From contig USIX01000111.1 of assembly GCA_900554895.1 (NCBI GenBank), forward strand, positions 1 through 7,533: 7,533 nucleotides of DNA, given 5' to 3'. Origin of the DNA: an uncultured Megamonas sp. (GTDB lineage: Bacteria; Bacillota; Negativicutes; Selenomonadales; Selenomonadaceae). The translations under genes were made by a program, and so were the position numbers. Each line of letters starts with the position of its first letter. Positions within the stretch are counted from its first letter, which is position 1. Below the pieces are notes generated by a model. It searched no databases and was not told where the DNA came from. It saw only the letters and a program-made list of their open reading frames with translations. Positions 1 through 5,226 of this stretch are shown piece after piece.

Positions 1-43
1 AAGAACAAAGATAATGATTTTCTCTCGCCAATCTTTTCTTTCA

Positions 44-94
44 TGCCTCTGCCCCGACCGATCCGCCGAAACCGATGGTGACGGAACTGGCGAC
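44..94 (-). pseudogene. Fragment resembling a ClC chloride channel selectivity-filter segment
   Basis: Read on the minus strand from 94 down to 44, the bases encode VASSVTIGFGGSVGAEA, followed immediately by TGA. The GxGGSxGxEaP-type pattern is the signature of ClC chloride channels/transporters, where the stretch normally continues with P-I/T-V and more membrane helix. Only 17 residues are present. The plus-strand aspartokinase frame starts within a few bases of one side, and unrelated sequence lies on the other. It is therefore a relic or chimeric insert, not a gene. The match is from memory of the family and is short, so confidence is moderate. Confidence 0.5.
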
Positions 95-827
95 AATGGA
101 AGCCGACGTATGCGAAATTTATACCGATGTTGACGGTGTTTATTCCGCTGACCCGCGCATTGTAAAAAATGCCCGCAAAATGAAGGAAATCACCTACTAT
201 GAAATGCTGGAGATGGCTCGTCTTGGCGCTGGGGTCATGCAGCCGCGTTCCGTAGAAACCGGTCATATGTATAATATACCAATTCACGTAAGATCAACAT
301 TTACAAATAAACCAGGTACAATTATCAGGGAGGAATATACAATGGAAGAAAAAGAGTTTATTATCAGAGGAGTTGCAGATGATACGAATGTAGCCAAAAT
401 TGCTATCCTGGGCATTCCGAATACTCCTGGTATTGCTTATTCTATCTTCTCTAAGCTTGCTGAAAACAATATCGATGTTGATATGATTGTACAAAGCATC
501 CGCAATGTAGAAAAAAATGTTACTGATATGGTATTTACTACTACGCTTGATGACCTCGGCAGTGCTAAACAGATTATTGATAAAGTGGCAGATGAGCTGA
601 ATGCCGTTGCCGTGCTGATTGAAACGGATGTTGCCAAAGTATCCATTGTCGGTGCGGGTATGCTCGGCAATCCGGGTATTGCTTCCAGAATGTTTAAAGC
701 TTTATCCGAAGCAGGCATTAATATTGATGTTATCAGTACATCCGAAATCAGTATTTCCTGCTTAATCAAAGCTGAAAAAATCAAAGAAGCAGTAAACGCT
801 ATTCATAATGAATTCTTTAAAGACTAA
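75..827 (+). CDS. lysC: Aspartate kinase, C-terminal part (5' end missing or replaced)
   Basis: Aspartokinase phosphorylates L-aspartate with ATP, the first step toward lysine, threonine and methionine, in the cytosol. From about base 96 the frame reads the end of the amino-acid kinase domain, with the family motif ADVCEIYTDVDGVYSADPR, then the MARLGAGVMQPRS stretch, then two ACT domains. The ACT domains carry the ligand-loop motifs NTPGIAYSIF and NPGIASRMF and the late STSEISISCLI motif. The frame holds 250 residues, against about 400 for a whole enzyme, so roughly 150 N-terminal residues, including the ATP-binding start and the GGSDTTA-type motif, are absent. An in-frame TGA at 15-17 closes the frame upstream. 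The ATG at 75 has no Shine-Dalgarno site, and bases before about 96 do not encode aspartokinase sequence, so 75 is only a formal start. The family assignment is firm; the true 5' end is not in this window. Confidence 0.85.
   Translation: MVTELATMEADVCEIYTDVDGVYSADPRIVKNARKMKEITYYEMLEMARLGAGVMQPRSVETGHMYNIPIHVRSTFTNKPGTIIREEYTMEEKEFIIRGVADDTNVAKIAILGIPNTPGIAYSIFSKLAENNIDVDMIVQSIRNVEKNVTDMVFTTTLDDLGSAKQIIDKVADELNAVAVLIETDVAKVSIVGAGMLGNPGIASRMFKALSEAGINIDVISTSEISISCLIKAEKIKEAVNAIHNEFFKD
342..827 (+). CDS. lysC: Putative internal translation product: aspartokinase beta (regulatory ACT) subunit
   Basis: Inside the aspartokinase frame there is a strong Shine-Dalgarno sequence, AGGGAGG at 327-333, placed 8 nt before an in-frame ATG at 342. 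The product would have 161 residues: a short linker, ACT domain 1 at about residues 18-90 and ACT domain 2 at about 98-158, with no catalytic domain. This matches the alpha2-beta2 aspartokinases such as Bacillus subtilis LysC (aspartokinase II). There the beta subunit starts inside the same gene, is of nearly the same length, and binds the feedback amino acid. That this start is used here is an inference from the SD strength, the spacing and the position exactly between the kinase and ACT regions. Which amino acid it senses cannot be read from the sequence. Confidence 0.65.
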   Translation: MEEKEFIIRGVADDTNVAKIAILGIPNTPGIAYSIFSKLAENNIDVDMIVQSIRNVEKNVTDMVFTTTLDDLGSAKQIIDKVADELNAVAVLIETDVAKVSIVGAGMLGNPGIASRMFKALSEAGINIDVISTSEISISCLIKAEKIKEAVNAIHNEFFKD

Positions 828-857
828 TATCTGTTCAGTTAAGTTCTTATAAATCCT

Positions 858-913
858 AAAATAGTTTGTATTTGTCCGATTTTACCTTTAACCGTACAAT
901 ACAAACTATTTTT
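858..913 (+). terminator. Long AT-rich inverted repeat with U-tract after lysC
   Basis: A perfect 15-bp inverted repeat (858-872 with 898-912, arm AAAATAGTTTGTATT) encloses a 25-nt loop and runs into TTTTT at 909-913. It lies 30 bases past the aspartokinase stop, so it can act as that gene's terminator. The stem is AT-rich and the loop long, so it is weaker than the other terminators in this window. An operator or attenuator role for thrC is the alternative. Confidence 0.5.
872..900 (+). promoter_or_regulatory. Candidate sigma-A-type promoter for thrC
   Basis: TTGTCC at 872-877 (4 of 6 to TTGACA) and TACAAT at 895-900 (5 of 6 to TATAAT) are separated by 17 nt. They give an expected start near 907 and a leader of about 64 nt before thrC. 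The -35 and -10 boxes sit at the two edges of the inverted-repeat loop, so a protein binding the repeat arms, or cruciform formation, could affect the promoter. This is a pattern match only. Confidence 0.35.
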
Positions 914-970
914 GTTCATTTTTCTTTTGAAAAGTCAAAAAAAAACGAACACATAGAAAGGAGTATTTTT

Positions 971-2461
971 ATGGAATATATAAGTACAAGAGGCGGCGGC
1001 AGCCCGGTAAGTGCGGCACGCGCCATCATTAAAGGTCTGGCAACAGACGGAGGTCTTTTCGTACCTCAGACAATTCCGTCCATAGATAAGGAGTTTATTC
1101 ATTCACTACTTAATCTCTCTTATCAAGAACGCGCCAAAAAAATTATTTCATTATATTTAACGGATTTTACGGCTCAGGAAATAAATGACTGCGTTGAAAA
1201 TGCCTACGGTCATAATAAATTTGATACGGACAGCGTTGTTCCTACCGTTCAGGTTGAAGGCAATAATTATTTGCTGGAATTATGGCACGGACCGACAAGT
1301 GCTTTTAAGGATATGGCACTGCAGCTTTTACCGCAGTTTATTTCCACTTCATTGAAAAAATTAGGTGATAAAAATGAACTTGTTATCCTTGTAGCGACCT
1401 CCGGTGATACGGGTAAAGCGGCTTTAGACGGTTTTAAAAATGTACCGCAGACAAAAATCATCGTATTCTATCCGCAGAAAGGCGTGAGCCAAATTCAGCG
1501 ACTGCAGATGCTTACTCAAGAAGGAAATAACGTTGCCGTTGTTGCTGTAAAAGGAAATTTTGATGATGCGCAAAACGGCGTAAAACAGATTTTCAATGAT
1601 GTATCCTATAATGAAATGCTCGCTCAAAAGGGTTTTCAGCTTTCTTCCGCCAATTCAATTAATTGGGGCCGTCTATTACCACAGATCGTGTACTATTTTA
1701 GTTCTTATGCCGATTTAATCAATATGGGGAAAATTGCATTGGGTGATAAAGTGAATTTCACTGTTCCGACCGGTAATTTCGGTGATATTCTTGCCGGCTT
1801 TTATGCAAAATGTATGGGTCTGCCGGTAAATCGTCTGATTTGCGCTTCCAATGCCAATAACGTATTGACTGACTTTTTAATGACAGGCACTTACGATAGA
1901 AACCGTGAATTTTTCAAGACAATTTCTCCATCAATGGATATTTTAATCTCCAGTAATCTGGAACGATTGCTCTATCATATAACGAATGATTCGGAAAAAG
2001 TAGGTGCATGGATGAGCAAGCTTCAGCAGGAAGGAAAATACACTGTAGATGAAGCTACTTTAAAAGCCATTCAGGAAATTTTTTCCGCCGGCTGCTTAAA
2101 TGATGCCGATACAATGGATTGCATCAGAAATATCTATGATAAAGACGGATATGTGGCCGACACGCATACAGCCGTAGCTTGGCAGGTAGCTCAGGATTAT
2201 ACGAAAAGAACGGGTGAAACAGTGCCTATGGTGATTTTATCCACAGCAAGTCCGTATAAATTTAATGATAGTGTATTGACTGCCCTTGGTAAAGATATTA
2301 CGGGTAAAGACGAATTTGCTCTTTTGGATGAATTGGCACAAATCAATAAAGACCCAATTCCGCAGGGTCTTGCCAGATTAAAGACGGCACCGATTCTGCA
2401 CGGTAAAGTTTGTGAAAAACAGAAAATGCAGCGTAGTGTAAGCGAATTTTTAAATATTTAA
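971..2461 (+). CDS. thrC: Threonine synthase
   Basis: A PLP enzyme that converts O-phospho-L-homoserine and water to L-threonine and phosphate, the last step of threonine synthesis, in the cytosol. The 496-residue product opens with the family N-terminus YISTRGG. It carries the PLP-lysine motif HGPTSAFKD (Lys about 113), the VATSGDTGKAAL loop (about 141-152), SSANSINWGRLLPQ (225-238) and the phosphate-binding VPTGNFGDILAG (265-276). The length fits the long bacterial/fungal subfamily. The frame is open back to an ATG at 866, but I place the start at 971. It has AAAGGAG at 957-963 with 7 nt spacing, and the 35 extra residues would be unlike the family and would overlap the promoter and inverted repeat. 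It follows lysC, so the first and last enzymes of the threonine route are neighbours, though probably in separate transcripts. No truncation is seen. Confidence 0.96.
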   Translation: MEYISTRGGGSPVSAARAIIKGLATDGGLFVPQTIPSIDKEFIHSLLNLSYQERAKKIISLYLTDFTAQEINDCVENAYGHNKFDTDSVVPTVQVEGNNYLLELWHGPTSAFKDMALQLLPQFISTSLKKLGDKNELVILVATSGDTGKAALDGFKNVPQTKIIVFYPQKGVSQIQRLQMLTQEGNNVAVVAVKGNFDDAQNGVKQIFNDVSYNEMLAQKGFQLSSANSINWGRLLPQIVYYFSSYADLINMGKIALGDKVNFTVPTGNFGDILAGFYAKCMGLPVNRLICASNANNVLTDFLMTGTYDRNREFFKTISPSMDILISSNLERLLYHITNDSEKVGAWMSKLQQEGKYTVDEATLKAIQEIFSAGCLNDADTMDCIRNIYDKDGYVADTHTAVAWQVAQDYTKRTGETVPMVILSTASPYKFNDSVLTALGKDITGKDEFALLDELAQINKDPIPQGLARLKTAPILHGKVCEKQKMQRSVSEFLNI

Positions 2462-2468
2462 CATAGAT

Positions 2469-2496
2469 TTTACAAAAAATTAACAGTTATTTCACA
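2469..2496 (+). promoter_or_regulatory. PhoP-box-like direct repeats, cluster A
   Basis: Three hexamers, TTTACA (2469), TTAACA (2480) and TTCACA (2491), are spaced exactly 11 bp apart. This matches the TT(A/T/C)ACA direct-repeat pattern bound by Gram-positive PhoP response regulators. The cluster sits between the thrC stop and its terminator, upstream of the phosphate-transport unit and about 45 bp before an extended -10 at 2538-2546. Function is inferred. AT-rich sequence makes chance hexamers likely, but three in phase are less so. Confidence 0.4.
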
Positions 2497-2501
2497 TGAT
2501 T

Positions 2502-2533
2502 AATAGGCGATAATATATCGCCTATTTTTTTTT
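2502..2533 (+). terminator. Rho-independent terminator of thrC
   Basis: An 11-bp perfect stem (2502-2512 with 2516-2526, core AATAGGCGATA) with a 3-nt loop is followed by nine T residues at 2525-2533. It lies 40 bases past the thrC stop. Confidence 0.92.
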
Positions 2534-2537
2534 ATTA

Positions 2538-2546
2538 TGCTATAAT
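2538..2546 (+). promoter_or_regulatory. Extended -10 promoter element
   Basis: TGCTATAAT, a perfect extended -10 (TGnTATAAT), lies just after the thrC terminator. The -35 position falls in the terminator stem and shows no consensus. A transcript from here would carry a leader of about 310 nt before the DUF47 gene. Confidence 0.4.
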
Positions 2547-2623
2547 AATATTCAGCAGCTGCACTGACGACTTATCAGCTGTATATTTTTGTGTACATTT
2601 TAGGAATTAATGTAAAATTCATC

Positions 2624-2651
2624 TTTACGAAAAATTTACATATATTTTATA
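2624..2651 (+). promoter_or_regulatory. PhoP-box-like direct repeats, cluster B
   Basis: TTTACG (2624), TTTACA (2635) and TTTATA (2646) are again at exact 11-bp steps and end 2 bp before a perfect TTGACA -35 box at 2654. This is where an activator that contacts RNA polymerase, such as a PhoP/PhoB-type regulator, would bind. With the phosphate transporter downstream, phosphate-responsive control is the simplest reading. It is an inference from spacing and context. Confidence 0.45.
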
Positions 2652-2653
2652 TA

Positions 2654-2683
2654 TTGACAAGTCGATAGTGCCGTTATTTTGAT
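2654..2683 (+). promoter_or_regulatory. Candidate promoter of the phosphate-transport unit
   Basis: A consensus -35 TTGACA at 2654-2659 is followed after 18 nt by TTTGAT (2678-2683), a weak -10. A good -35 with a poor -10 would suit an activator-dependent promoter. The expected start is near 2690, giving a leader of about 175 nt. Confidence 0.4.
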
Positions 2684-2699
2684 GAATATATAAGAAAGG

Positions 2700-2865
2700 A
2701 TTTTAGTTACTGGTATTACTTTTAATATTAAAGTAATATGTACCGGAAAAGCCGGGATTTTAAGCTCTGGGAGTATTGCATCAAACATTAATAATATTAA
2801 TGGATACCATGAACAGGGAATATTGTTTTCAGTTGATTGGAAAACAGATACAGTAACGCAAACGC
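2700..2865 (+). promoter_or_regulatory. Structured leader upstream of the DUF47 gene
   Basis: The last 166 bases before the DUF47 gene contain several inverted repeats. These are a 9-bp stem at 2714-2722/2730-2738 with a 7-nt loop, a CCGG/CCGG mini-hairpin near 2743-2755, and a 7-bp stem at 2824-2830/2840-2846 just ahead of the start codon. No Shine-Dalgarno site stands before the ATG at 2866. I checked it against remembered riboswitch signatures (TPP, FMN, SAM, cobalamin, c-di-GMP, glutamine) and recognise none. The same bases also form an unbroken reading frame without a standard start (2694-2906), so a decayed coding sequence is the alternative. Confidence 0.3.
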
Positions 2866-3495
2866 ATGTTCAGTTTTTTCAAAAAAAAGGATACGGAATT
2901 TTATGACTTGTTTTTAACAAGTGCAAATTATTTTCATGACAGCGCTCTTTTAATCCATAAGGTTATGTCGGGCAATAATGAAGCTGACGCCGGTTTTCTG
3001 GATATTACGAAAATCGAACATAATGCCGATGCTATCAATGACCAGATAATCGACAAATTAAACAAAACTTTCATTACTCCTATTGACCGTGAAGATATTT
3101 ACGCACTGGCAAACGGGCTGGATGACGGCGTAGATTTATTGCAGGGAACGCTTCAGCGTGCCATGATGTATCATCTTAAAGGCACAAGCGAAACAGCGGT
3201 TGCTCTGTCGAATTTGCTCATACAATCCACAACGGAAATTGTAAAAGCTTTTTCCATGCTGCATGAAGTCAGCAAGCATGAACATGAACTTTTGGAATGT
3301 ACTTATAAAATCAGTAAATTTGAGAGCGAAGGCGACCGTATTTATCGCAATGAAATCGCTTACTTATTCGAAAATATCAAAGACCCAATCGAACTCATAA
3401 AATGGAAGGATGTACTTGGCGCTATGGAAGATACGCTTGACCATTGCGAAAAACTGTCCGATTTATTGAGAGGCGTGGTAATGAAGTATGCATGA
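2866..3495 (+). CDS. DUF47 (PhoU-like) family protein, PiT phosphate transporter accessory
   Basis: A 209-residue cytoplasmic helical protein of the DUF47/TIGR00153 family, distantly related to PhoU. Its usual role is as partner or regulator of a PiT phosphate permease. The family marks are the N-terminal FFKKKDTEFYDLF, the acidic IEHNADAINDQI (about 50-61), the TPIDREDIYALANGLDDGVDLL stretch split by the helix turn (71-92), the second acidic motif KFESEGDRIYRNEI (151-164), and the closing WKDVLGAMEDTLDHCEKLSDLL region (180-201). The paired acidic motifs resemble PhoU metal-binding sites. The start at 2866 is the only ATG after an in-frame TAA at 2854-2856, yet no SD precedes it, which is odd for this genome. 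The stop overlaps the PiT start by 8 nt, so the two are co-transcribed and probably translationally coupled. Confidence 0.92.
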   Translation: MFSFFKKKDTEFYDLFLTSANYFHDSALLIHKVMSGNNEADAGFLDITKIEHNADAINDQIIDKLNKTFITPIDREDIYALANGLDDGVDLLQGTLQRAMMYHLKGTSETAVALSNLLIQSTTEIVKAFSMLHEVSKHEHELLECTYKISKFESEGDRIYRNEIAYLFENIKDPIELIKWKDVLGAMEDTLDHCEKLSDLLRGVVMKYA

Positions 3496-4489
3496 GTTAC
3501 AATTTCTCATTATAACGGTAATTATTCTTGCGTTGGCATTTGACTTTATAAACGGTTTCCACGATACGGCGAACGCTATTGCTACGTCCGTATCCACCAG
3601 AGCTTTAAAACCGCGTACCGCTATTATTATGGCGGCTTTCCTGAACTTCTTCGGTGCGATGTACAGTACCGGTGTTGCCAAAACTATCGGCGGCGACATT
3701 GTAAAGTCAGCCAGTCATATTGATGAACATATTATCATAGCCGCTCTTGTCGGTGCTATTGTTTGGAATTTATTTACATGGTGGATTGCCATGCCGAGCA
3801 GTTCTTCCCATGCGCTCGTCGGCGGCATAATCGGTGCCGTACTTGTTTCCACCGGGGCTGTGGGACTTAATTTTTGGGGTATCGGCAAAATAGTGCTTTC
3901 ACTTATCTTATCGCCGATAATCGCTATTGCTTTCGGTTTTATAGTGATGAATGTATTTTATTTCTTTTTCGGGAAATACCGCCCTTCATCGCTTAATAAC
4001 AAATTCAAACGTATGCAGATTATAACAGCTGCGACTATGGCTTTTTCACACGGTTCCAATGATGCGCAAAAATCAATGGGTATTATTACGCTTGCACTTT
4101 TAAGCGGCGGATATATCGACGTATTCGAGGTTCCGTATTACGTAAAAATTCTAGCTGCAACAGCTATGGCGTGCGGTACGGCCATCGGCGGCTGGAAAAT
4201 TATTAAAACGGTAGGCGGCAAAATTTTCAAATTGCAGCCAATCAGCGGGTTTGCAGCCGATTTCAACTCGTCTGTCGTTATTTTCTCGGCGACACTTTTA
4301 TCTCTGCCGGTAAGTACGACGCATGTTGTTTCTGGTTCCATCATGGGGGTCGGCAGTGCCAAACGTATCGGCGCGGTGCGCTGGGGTACGGCACAGCAGA
4401 TGCTTATGGCATGGGTGCTCACTATTCCGTGTACAGCTATTGTGGGAGCTCTTGTCTATTACTTAATGTGTTTTGTTCTAGGATTATAA
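3488..4489 (+). CDS. pit: PiT-family inorganic phosphate transporter
   Basis: A polytopic membrane permease of 333 residues that imports inorganic phosphate, as metal-phosphate with H+ or Na+. The PiT signature occurs twice, as expected for the internally duplicated family: GFHDTANAIATS at 23-34, and FSHGSNDAQKSMGI at 186-199. The repeat partners PSSSSHALVGG (103-113) and PVSTTHVVSGS (274-284) are also present. Hydrophobic segments fill about residues 5-20, 45-62, 83-100, 108-124, 133-160, 220-236, 264-280 and 305-331. The length matches short bacterial PiT proteins and no segment is missing. The start at 3488 lies inside the end of the DUF47 gene. GAGAGG at 3468-3473 is 14 nt away, rather far, so re-initiation by ribosomes leaving DUF47 is likely. 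It pairs functionally with that gene, and the repeats upstream suggest phosphate control. Confidence 0.95.
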   Translation: MHELQFLIITVIILALAFDFINGFHDTANAIATSVSTRALKPRTAIIMAAFLNFFGAMYSTGVAKTIGGDIVKSASHIDEHIIIAALVGAIVWNLFTWWIAMPSSSSHALVGGIIGAVLVSTGAVGLNFWGIGKIVLSLILSPIIAIAFGFIVMNVFYFFFGKYRPSSLNNKFKRMQIITAATMAFSHGSNDAQKSMGIITLALLSGGYIDVFEVPYYVKILAATAMACGTAIGGWKIIKTVGGKIFKLQPISGFAADFNSSVVIFSATLLSLPVSTTHVVSGSIMGVGSAKRIGAVRWGTAQQMLMAWVLTIPCTAIVGALVYYLMCFVLGL

Positions 4490-4502
4490 ATAAATATAAA
4501 TC

Positions 4503-4533
4503 AAGCCGAATGAGATATCTCATTCGGCTTTTT
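4503..4533 (+). terminator. Rho-independent terminator of the DUF47-pit unit
   Basis: A 13-nt perfect inverted repeat, AAGCCGAATGAGA (4503-4515) with its complement (4518-4530), runs into TTTTT at 4529-4533, 13 bases after the pit stop. The GC-rich base and U-tract make this a strong terminator. Confidence 0.93.
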
Positions 4534-4618
4534 ATATAAAAAGAAAAGTTCTTAAAAACAGAGCATTTTTTGCAAACTTTTTCACCATTTTAGTCAAGTC
4601 TTTTTATTTACTATCGAT

Positions 4619-4629
4619 TATAATATAAT
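4619..4629 (+). promoter_or_regulatory. Candidate -10 region of the 111-aa gene
   Basis: Two overlapping TATAAT boxes (4619-4624 and 4624-4629) stand about 61 bases before the GTG start. No convincing -35 is found at 16-18 nt. The remaining spacer 4534-4618 is AT-rich without other recognisable signals. Confidence 0.35.
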
Positions 4630-4689
4630 CAATTTGATGAACACAGATATTCAGTAAAATGAAAGTAACGATTTATGGAGGAATGAAAA

Positions 4690-5025
4690 GTGCCTACTGT
4701 AATGACAAAATATAAATATAATGATAATAACTATTTAGTTTACAATATAAATTTTCTGCAAGAGGATTTTTCTGCTTATCAGCTGCAGCAGCTGGCTTAT
4801 GATATTGAAACTGATTACATCATCGTTTTCAATGGCGGAAAAGTTTCCTTCTATAATATTCAGGGAGATGAAATTTCAGCCGATACTGATATGAAACAGA
4901 TTGCTTTATATCATCAGACTAAAAACATGGATATCAACATCACTCGTAAAATAGAAGTGCGTTTTACCAATTCATATATCAATCGTATCATGAACAGTGA
5001 TATGGTGCAGTCATATATAGCTTAA
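4690..5025 (+). CDS. Uncharacterised 111-aa protein
   Basis: I do not recognise this family. The start is a GTG at 4690, chosen because GGAGG at 4677-4681 is 8 nt upstream; an ATG at 4683 is out of frame. The product is a small, soluble-looking protein rich in Tyr, Asn, Asp and Ile, with no signal peptide, membrane segment or cysteine. An alternation of hydrophobic and polar residues such as DYIIVFNGGKVSFYNI (42-57) suggests beta strands with a tight NGG turn, and EVRFTNSYINRIM (89-101) may be a strand then helix. It has its own RBS and terminator, and nothing joins it to the phosphate or XpaC-TelA units, so it is a single-gene unit. Coding is supported by the strong RBS, the length without stops in AT-rich DNA, and the terminator 15 bases after the stop. 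Confidence 0.75.
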   Translation: MPTVMTKYKYNDNNYLVYNINFLQEDFSAYQLQQLAYDIETDYIIVFNGGKVSFYNIQGDEISADTDMKQIALYHQTKNMDINITRKIEVRFTNSYINRIMNSDMVQSYIA

Positions 5026-5040
5026 TAGTAAATTGTATGC

Positions 5041-5076
5041 CGGATAGATTTCTGTACAGATTTCTATCCGTTTTTT
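5041..5076 (+). terminator. Rho-independent terminator of the 111-aa gene
   Basis: An outer stem CGGATAGA (5041-5048) pairs with 5063-5070, and an inner stem TCTG/CAGA (5051-5054/5057-5060) lies beyond a 2-nt internal mismatch. Six T residues follow at 5071-5076. Confidence 0.87.
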
Positions 5077-5153
5077 ATTAGATTTTGCTTAGGAAAAGAT
5101 TAAGATTTCATTATAATTTATCGTAAAAGTGGCAAAATACCCTATTCGTTTTG

Positions 5154-5159
5154 TATAAT
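5154..5159 (+). promoter_or_regulatory. Candidate -10 box of the xpaC-telA unit
   Basis: A perfect TATAAT lies 68 bases before the 5227 start. A second TATAAT occurs at 5112-5117. Neither has a good -35 at the normal distance; GTGGCA at 5129-5134 is the nearest and its spacer to 5154 is 19 nt. The promoter position is therefore only tentative. Confidence 0.35.
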
Positions 5160-5226
5160 AGAAATATGCAGGATTTTTCCAATAATATTTAGAATTTATT
5201 TATATAATAACGAAGGAGATTTTACT

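Noticed and set aside
294..784. Minus-strand open frames within lysC, and similar ones within thrC, pit, xpaC and telA
   Set aside because: They lie wholly opposite well-identified genes, show no recognisable motifs and lack good ribosome binding sites; they are shadows of the real coding frames.
866..970. ATG at 866 as the start of threonine synthase, giving 35 extra N-terminal residues
   Set aside because: No Shine-Dalgarno site precedes it, the extension covers the inverted repeat and candidate promoter, and the ATG at 971 has AAAGGAG at the right spacing and begins with the family's usual N-terminus.
828..970. Threonine or T-box attenuator before thrC
   Set aside because: I found no leader peptide rich in threonine codons and no T-box sequence; the single inverted repeat is better read as a terminator or operator.
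4775..4800. CAGCTG-rich repeat, also seen near 2552-2580
   Set aside because: In the first case it is explained by a Gln-Leu-rich coding stretch; the shared TTATCAGCTG is short enough to be chance and has no regular spacing.
5129..5150. TGGCA near 5130 as a sigma-54 promoter
   Set aside because: The GC dinucleotide required about 12 bases after the GG is absent, so the -24/-12 pattern fails.
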